Assembly (NCBI GenBank): GCA_027625355.1
Contig: JAQBWI010000037.1
Location: 1 to 9,399, forward strand
Length of the DNA: 9,399 bases
Source: Pseudomonadota bacterium
GTDB lineage: Bacteria > Pseudomonadota > Alphaproteobacteria > HIMB59 > GCA-002718135
Direction: 5' to 3'
Shown here piece by piece: positions 5,629-9,399 of this stretch. The notes under the pieces are model-generated. The model did no database searches. It had not been told where the DNA came from and saw only the letters and a program-made list of their open reading frames with translations. The translations under genes were made by a program, and so were the position numbers. Position 1 is the first letter of the stretch. Every line of letters starts with the position of its first letter.

Positions 5629-8481
5629 TTAAGCGTTAGAAACTTCTTCGTATTCCTCTATTGGAGGGCACACACAAAATAAATTTCTATCTCCATATAC
5701 ATTGTCAATTCTAGCAACTGGAGCCCAATATTTATTGTTATACAAATAAGAATGTGGAAATGCTCCTTCAGTTCGTGAATAAGGGTGAGTCCATTTATCA
5801 GATGCTATCTCCTCTATAGTATGAGGCGCATTTTTAATTGGGTTGTCATCACGATCGTATTTACGGCTTCGAATTTTTTCTATTTCTTTATGAATTGATA
5901 TCATAGCAGTAACAAACCTATCTATTTCTTCTTTTGATTCACTTTCAGTAGGTTCGATCATTAATGTACCAGGAACAGGAAAAGACATTGTAGGGGCATG
6001 AAAACCATAATCAACTAATCTTTTTGCAATGTCTTCTTCAGATATATTTAGCTCCTCCTTTATTGGCCTAATATCAATTATACATTCATGGGCTACCATC
6101 CCATTTTTACCTGAATAAAGTAGAGGAAAATAATCTTTCAATTTTTCTTTAATGTAATTTGCATTTAATATTGCTACTTGTGTAGCTAACCTAAGACCTT
6201 CATCACCCATCATTGATATATAAGAGTATGATATTGGCAATATAGATGGACTTCCCCATGGAGCTGCTGATACGGCATCTAATTCTGTCAAACCTAATTC
6301 ATTTTGCACAATTGGATGACCAGGTAAAAATTTCTCTAAGTGGGATCTAACACCTATAGGGCCCATACCAGGACCACCTCCTCCATGAGGAATACAAAAA
6401 GTTTTATGAAGATTCATATGGGAAACATCGGGGCCAAATTTACCAGGTTTTGCAATACCAACCATAGCATTAAGATTAGCTCCATCCATATAAACTTGAC
6501 CTCCAGCTTTATGTATTTTTTCACATATTTCTGAAATAGACTCTTCAAAAACACCGTGAGTGGAAGGATAAGTAATCATTAAAGCAGCAAGGTTTTTACC
6601 AGCTTCATTAATTTTTTGCTCAAGATGACTTAAATCAACATTACCTAAATCATCACATTTAACTATAGATACTTTCATGCCACACATTTGTGCACTAGCA
6701 GGATTAGTACCATGTGCGCTATTAGGAATTAAACAAATATTTCTATGACCTTGATTTTTAGACTCATGATATTTTTTTATCGCTAACAAACCAGCGAATT
6801 CTCCTTGTGCTCCTGCATTAGGCTGTAAAGATATTGCGTCGAAACCCGTTATATCTTTCAGCATAGAAATTAATTCATGCATCATTTGATTGTACCCTTC
6901 TCTTTGATTTTTTTCTAAAAAAGGATGAGCATTAGCAAAACCAGGCAGTGTAATTGGTAACATTTCTGAAGCAGCATTTAGTTTCATAGTACAAGAACCT
7001 AGAGGTATCATTGATCTATTTAGTGCAATGTCTTTATTTTCTAATTTTTTTAAATAGCGCATCATTTCTGTCTCAGAATGATAAATGTTAAAAATAGGAT
7101 GGGTTAAAATTTCATCATCTCTAATTAAATTTTTATCAGAAAGTAAAGTTTCAAGATCTTTTTCAATATTATCAATATTAATTTTTTTGTTTGAAGAATT
7201 AAAAAAAGAAATTAAGTTATCGATATCTTCTAAAGTAGTTGTTTCATCAATTGTGAGAGAAAATTTAGTATTATCTATTAATCTAAAATTGATTCCTTCC
7301 TTAACTGATTTATCAAACCATAATTCTGCATTATTGTCCTCTATAACTAAAGTATCAAAAAATTTATTAGAATTAATTTTTAAACCTATTTCTTGAAGGG
7401 ATTTTTTTAAATATCGTGCATTATAGTTTATATTAGTTGCAATATTTTTTAATCTTTCAGGTCCATGATAAATTGCATACGCAGCAGCAATAATTGCCAA
7501 TAAAGCCTGAGCAGTACAAATATTGCTAGTTGCCTTCTCTCTTCTTATATGCTGTTCTCTAGTTTGAAGGGCCATTCTATAGGAGCGTTTATTATTTCTA
7601 TCAACAGACACTCCGATCAACCTACCTGGCATTAATCTTTTAAATTCATCTTTAGTTGCAAAAAAAGCTGCATGAGGACCACCTAAACCCATTGGAACAC
7701 CAAAACGTTGCGAACTTCCAATAACGATATCTGCATTAAATGAACCGGGTGATTTCATAATCACCATACTCATAATATCTGCCGCTACAATAGATATAAT
7801 TTCAAGTGATTTATTTTTTGAAATATATGTTTCTAAATCATGTATCTCACCATAAGTATCAGGATTTTGAATAAAACAACCAAACGTATCATCGTTAGGC
7901 TCTCCTTCAATAATTTTAATTCCAAGAGGATTAGCTCTCGTTTTTAAAACTGAAATAGTTTGAGGATGACAAGCATTTTGTAAACAAAAAGTGTGTTGTT
8001 TATTTTTTTTAATTTTATAAGCCATCATCATTGCTTCTGCTGCTGCAGTACTTTCATCAAGTAATGACGCATTAGCAATGTCCATACCGGTTAAATCAAT
8101 AATCATTTGTTGAAAATTCATTAACATCTCTAATCTACCTTGAGAAACCTCTGGTTGATATGGGGTATAGGATGTGTACCATCCTGGATTTTCTAATATA
8201 TTTCTTAGAATTACACTTGGTGTAACAGTATTGTGGTATCCTAGCCCTATATAAGTTTTTTTGAATTTATTCTTTAAAGATAAAAGTTGCATATTAACTT
8301 TATTAAACTCTTCAGACATTCCAGGCCTAAGTTTTAATTTATCTTTAAATAAAATGTGATCAGGTACAGTTTTTTTAATTAATTCATCTAAGCTTTTACA
8401 CTTAACAACTTTCAACATTTTATTAATATCTTCATTTCTAGGGCCTATATGTCTACTTGCAAAAGAGTTTATATCTATCAT
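5629..8481 (-). CDS. gcvP: Glycine dehydrogenase (decarboxylating), P protein of the glycine cleavage system
   Basis: P protein decarboxylates glycine with PLP and passes the aminomethyl group to the lipoyl arm of H protein. The 950-residue chain is the fused homodimeric type seen in E. coli (957 residues), not the split gcvPA/gcvPB form. It opens with FASRHIGPRNEDI and has a degenerate N-terminal half with GYHNTVTPSVILRNILENPGW. The C-terminal half holds the PLP lysine K693 in HMNLHKTFCIPHGGGGPG. The end carries the expected WAPVARIDNVYGDRNLFC stretch. All diagnostic stretches are present and the frame is intact. The ATG at 8481 lies one base after the gcvH stop, with GGAG at 8492-8489 and a 7-base spacer, so translation is likely coupled to gcvH. 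The least conserved part is the segment around residues 365-450, where the two halves join. Confidence 0.97.
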   Translation of the reverse strand: MIDINSFASRHIGPRNEDINKMLKVVKCKSLDELIKKTVPDHILFKDKLKLRPGMSEEFNKVNMQLLSLKNKFKKTYIGLGYHNTVTPSVILRNILENPGWYTSYTPYQPEVSQGRLEMLMNFQQMIIDLTGMDIANASLLDESTAAAEAMMMAYKIKKNKQHTFCLQNACHPQTISVLKTRANPLGIKIIEGEPNDDTFGCFIQNPDTYGEIHDLETYISKNKSLEIISIVAADIMSMVIMKSPGSFNADIVIGSSQRFGVPMGLGGPHAAFFATKDEFKRLMPGRLIGVSVDRNNKRSYRMALQTREQHIRREKATSNICTAQALLAIIAAAYAIYHGPERLKNIATNINYNARYLKKSLQEIGLKINSNKFFDTLVIEDNNAELWFDKSVKEGINFRLIDNTKFSLTIDETTTLEDIDNLISFFNSSNKKINIDNIEKDLETLLSDKNLIRDDEILTHPIFNIYHSETEMMRYLKKLENKDIALNRSMIPLGSCTMKLNAASEMLPITLPGFANAHPFLEKNQREGYNQMMHELISMLKDITGFDAISLQPNAGAQGEFAGLLAIKKYHESKNQGHRNICLIPNSAHGTNPASAQMCGMKVSIVKCDDLGNVDLSHLEQKINEAGKNLAALMITYPSTHGVFEESISEICEKIHKAGGQVYMDGANLNAMVGIAKPGKFGPDVSHMNLHKTFCIPHGGGGPGMGPIGVRSHLEKFLPGHPIVQNELGLTELDAVSAAPWGSPSILPISYSYISMMGDEGLRLATQVAILNANYIKEKLKDYFPLLYSGKNGMVAHECIIDIRPIKEELNISEEDIAKRLVDYGFHAPTMSFPVPGTLMIEPTESESKEEIDRFVTAMISIHKEIEKIRSRKYDRDDNPIKNAPHTIEEIASDKWTHPYSRTEGAFPHSYLYNNKYWAPVARIDNVYGDRNLFCVCPPIEEYEEVSNA

Positions 8482-8482
8482 T

Positions 8483-8854
8483 TTAATTCTCCAAAGAAGC
8501 TAGATATTCATCCAAAGTCATTAAGTTATTATATTGACTAGGATCAGCAATTTTCATTTTAAATATCCAGCCATCATTTTCAGGGTCTTGATTAACTATT
8601 GATGCATCATCATTAAGATTATTGTTTATTTCTATTACTTCACCATCAATAGGAGCATAAATATCAGATGCTGCTTTTACTGACTCAATAACACAAAGCT
8701 CTTCATTTGATTTCACTTCTTTACCTACCGTTGGAAGATCAATAAATACTATGTCACCCAAACTTTCTTGGGCATGATTAGTTATACCAACTGTAGCGGT
8801 GTCTCCATCAACTTCAACCCATTCATGTTCTTTTGTATATTTTTTTTCAGCCAT
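8483..8854 (-). CDS. gcvH: Glycine cleavage system H protein (lipoyl carrier)
   Basis: H protein carries the aminomethyl intermediate on a lipoyl-lysine between P, T and L proteins. The 123-residue product begins AEKKYTKEHEWVEVDGDTAT after Met, and the lipoylated lysine is K60 in C-V-I-E-S-V-K-A-A-S-D. The G-I-T-N-H-A-Q-E-S-L-G-D-I-V-F stretch and the C-terminal DPENDGWIFKMK are typical; length matches the family (about 125-130). The ATG at 8854 is chosen over an in-frame TTG at 8887 because a full AGGAGG lies five bases upstream of it and the family N-terminus starts there. The gene starts one base after the gcvT stop and ends one base before gcvP. Lipoate must be attached by LipA/LipB or LplA, and re-oxidised by the L protein (Lpd), all outside the window. 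Confidence 0.97.
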   Translation of the reverse strand: MAEKKYTKEHEWVEVDGDTATVGITNHAQESLGDIVFIDLPTVGKEVKSNEELCVIESVKAASDIYAPIDGEVIEINNNLNDDASIVNQDPENDGWIFKMKIADPSQYNNLMTLDEYLASLEN

Positions 8855-8855
8855 A

Positions 8856-9399
8856 TTAACCTCCTTTTTTATAATTCTTTTTAACAAAAGGAATATTATC
8901 TATTATAACTTCCTCAAATTCTCCTCTAACTTTTACAAAAAGTTTATCTAACTTGTTAGTAAAATTATTAATGTATCCAATACCAATTGATCTCTTAAGT
9001 GTGGGGGAAAAGCATCCGCTTGTTATGTATCCAATCTCATTTTTTTCCATGTTATGCAAAGACATATTATTCCTCAACATAATTTTATTTACAGGCGTTA
9101 TACCAATTTTTCTAGTTTTTTTAGTTTCTTGAAGTTGGCTCAATAAAATACTTGAGCCATTTAAATTATTATCTTCTAATCTGTTTTTATCTAGAGCCCA
9201 TGAAAGGTTAGCCTGAATTGGTGTAATATCTTCATTGATCTCATTACCATAGAGACTTAATCCTGCTTCAACTCTTAGAGAGTCACGGCAACCTAAACCA
9301 CATAAGAGAGTATTTTCATTTTTTAAAATTTGATTAATAAAATTCTCTGCATTTTCGTTAGGAATTGAGGTTTCAAAACCATCCTCTCCAGTATATCCT
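8856..9399 (-). CDS. gcvT: Aminomethyltransferase, T protein of the glycine cleavage system, C-terminal part, cut by right edge
   Basis: T protein transfers the aminomethyl carbon from H protein to tetrahydrofolate, giving 5,10-methylene-THF and ammonia. The minus-strand frame is open from the right edge to the TAA at 8858-8856, giving the last 180 residues of a protein usually about 365 long. Reading from the edge, GYTGEDGFETSIP, then LLCGLGCRDSLRVEAGLSLY and the GNEINEDITPIQANLSWAL stretch, are hallmarks of GcvT. The C-terminal barrel has EIGYITSGCFSPTLKRSIGI. An in-frame TTG at 9143 is an internal Leu codon, not a start. The true start, and any glycine riboswitch that often precedes gcvT in alphaproteobacteria, lie beyond the window. 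One base separates it from gcvH. Confidence 0.96.
   Translation of the reverse strand, partial: GYTGEDGFETSIPNENAENFINQILKNENTLLCGLGCRDSLRVEAGLSLYGNEINEDITPIQANLSWALDKNRLEDNNLNGSSILLSQLQETKKTRKIGITPVNKIMLRNNMSLHNMEKNEIGYITSGCFSPTLKRSIGIGYINNFTNKLDKLFVKVRGEFEEVIIDNIPFVKKNYKKGG
8860..8865 (-). promoter_or_regulatory. Strong Shine-Dalgarno of gcvH, embedded in gcvT end
   Basis: AGGAGG at 8865-8860 sits five bases before the gcvH ATG at 8854. It is the only full consensus ribosome binding site in the window and encodes the last residues of gcvT (K-G-G). It settles the gcvH start and suggests H protein is translated at a higher level than its neighbours, in line with its role as a stoichiometric carrier. 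Confidence 0.85.

Noticed and set aside
6340..6534. Open plus-strand frame of 64 codons opposite gcvP
   Set aside because: It lies wholly inside the highly conserved PLP-lysine region of gcvP and its product resembles nothing; it is a shadow frame.
7085..7396. Open plus-strand frame of 103 codons opposite gcvP
   Set aside because: It is antisense to an intact gcvP, has low-complexity content and no start signals.
8855..8887. An 11-residue N-terminal extension of GcvH from TTG 8887
   Set aside because: The AGGAGG and ATG at 8854 match the family start; the extension would only translate the end of gcvT in another frame.
8856..9143. A separate 95-residue gene starting at TTG 9143
   Set aside because: The frame continues upstream to the window edge with clear GcvT sequence, so the TTG is an internal Leu codon and gcvT is not broken.
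1..9399. CRISPR arrays, tRNA genes, insertion sequences, attachment sites, phage or defence clusters
   Set aside because: I found no repeated spacer pattern, tRNA-like cloverleaf, transposase or terminal repeats; nearly all bases are used by housekeeping metabolic genes.

Overview
The window is compact, strongly AT-rich bacterial DNA. It carries twelve genes, two of them cut by the window edges, and no gap between genes exceeds about 95 bases. I infer an AT-rich, streamlined alphaproteobacterium of the SAR11/Pelagibacter type or a similar marine lineage. The reasons are the base composition, overlapping or near-touching genes, a Rhizobiales-type phosphatidylcholine synthase, an alphaproteobacterial form of cysteine synthase, and single-polypeptide glycine dehydrogenase. 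The lineage is an inference from style and protein family, not a proven assignment.

Layout from left to right. (1) The minus-strand N-terminus of a bile acid:sodium symporter family protein (1-189) runs off the left edge. (2) Phosphatidylcholine synthase pcs (268-999, plus) is divergent from it and meets (3) a YbgC-type acyl-CoA thioesterase (996-1388, minus) tail to tail with a 4-base overlap. (4) After a 93-base divergent gap comes a tight plus-strand sulfur amino-acid operon, cysE-cysK-metB (1482-4205), with a 14-base overlap and then a 2-base gap. (5) It collides tail to tail, with a 9-base overlap, with a minus-strand operon. Read in its own direction that operon is gcvT (partial, off the right edge), gcvH, gcvP, an RseP-type site-2 protease, and a MazG/HisE-like nucleotide pyrophosphohydrolase, with gaps of 1, 1, 5 and 11 bases.

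Functionally, the two main operons meet at serine and glycine. The T, H and P proteins split glycine and charge tetrahydrofolate with a one-carbon unit. Serine hydroxymethyltransferase (not in the window) can join that unit to a second glycine to make serine. CysE and CysK turn serine into cysteine, and the MetB-family enzyme links cysteine to methionine, or runs the reverse route. The protease and the pyrophosphohydrolase appear to ride on the glycine-cleavage transcript without an obvious pathway link.

I see no tRNA, rRNA, CRISPR array, insertion sequence, phage gene cluster or clearly new system. The items most worth a second look are an unusual Phe in the substrate loop of CysK, the convergent overlapping gene ends with a possible embedded terminator, and the displaced location of rseP and ybgC. 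Several starts were corrected from longer alternatives: gcvH begins at 8854, metB at 3045 and cysK at 2044. The gcvT frame continues unbroken to the right edge.
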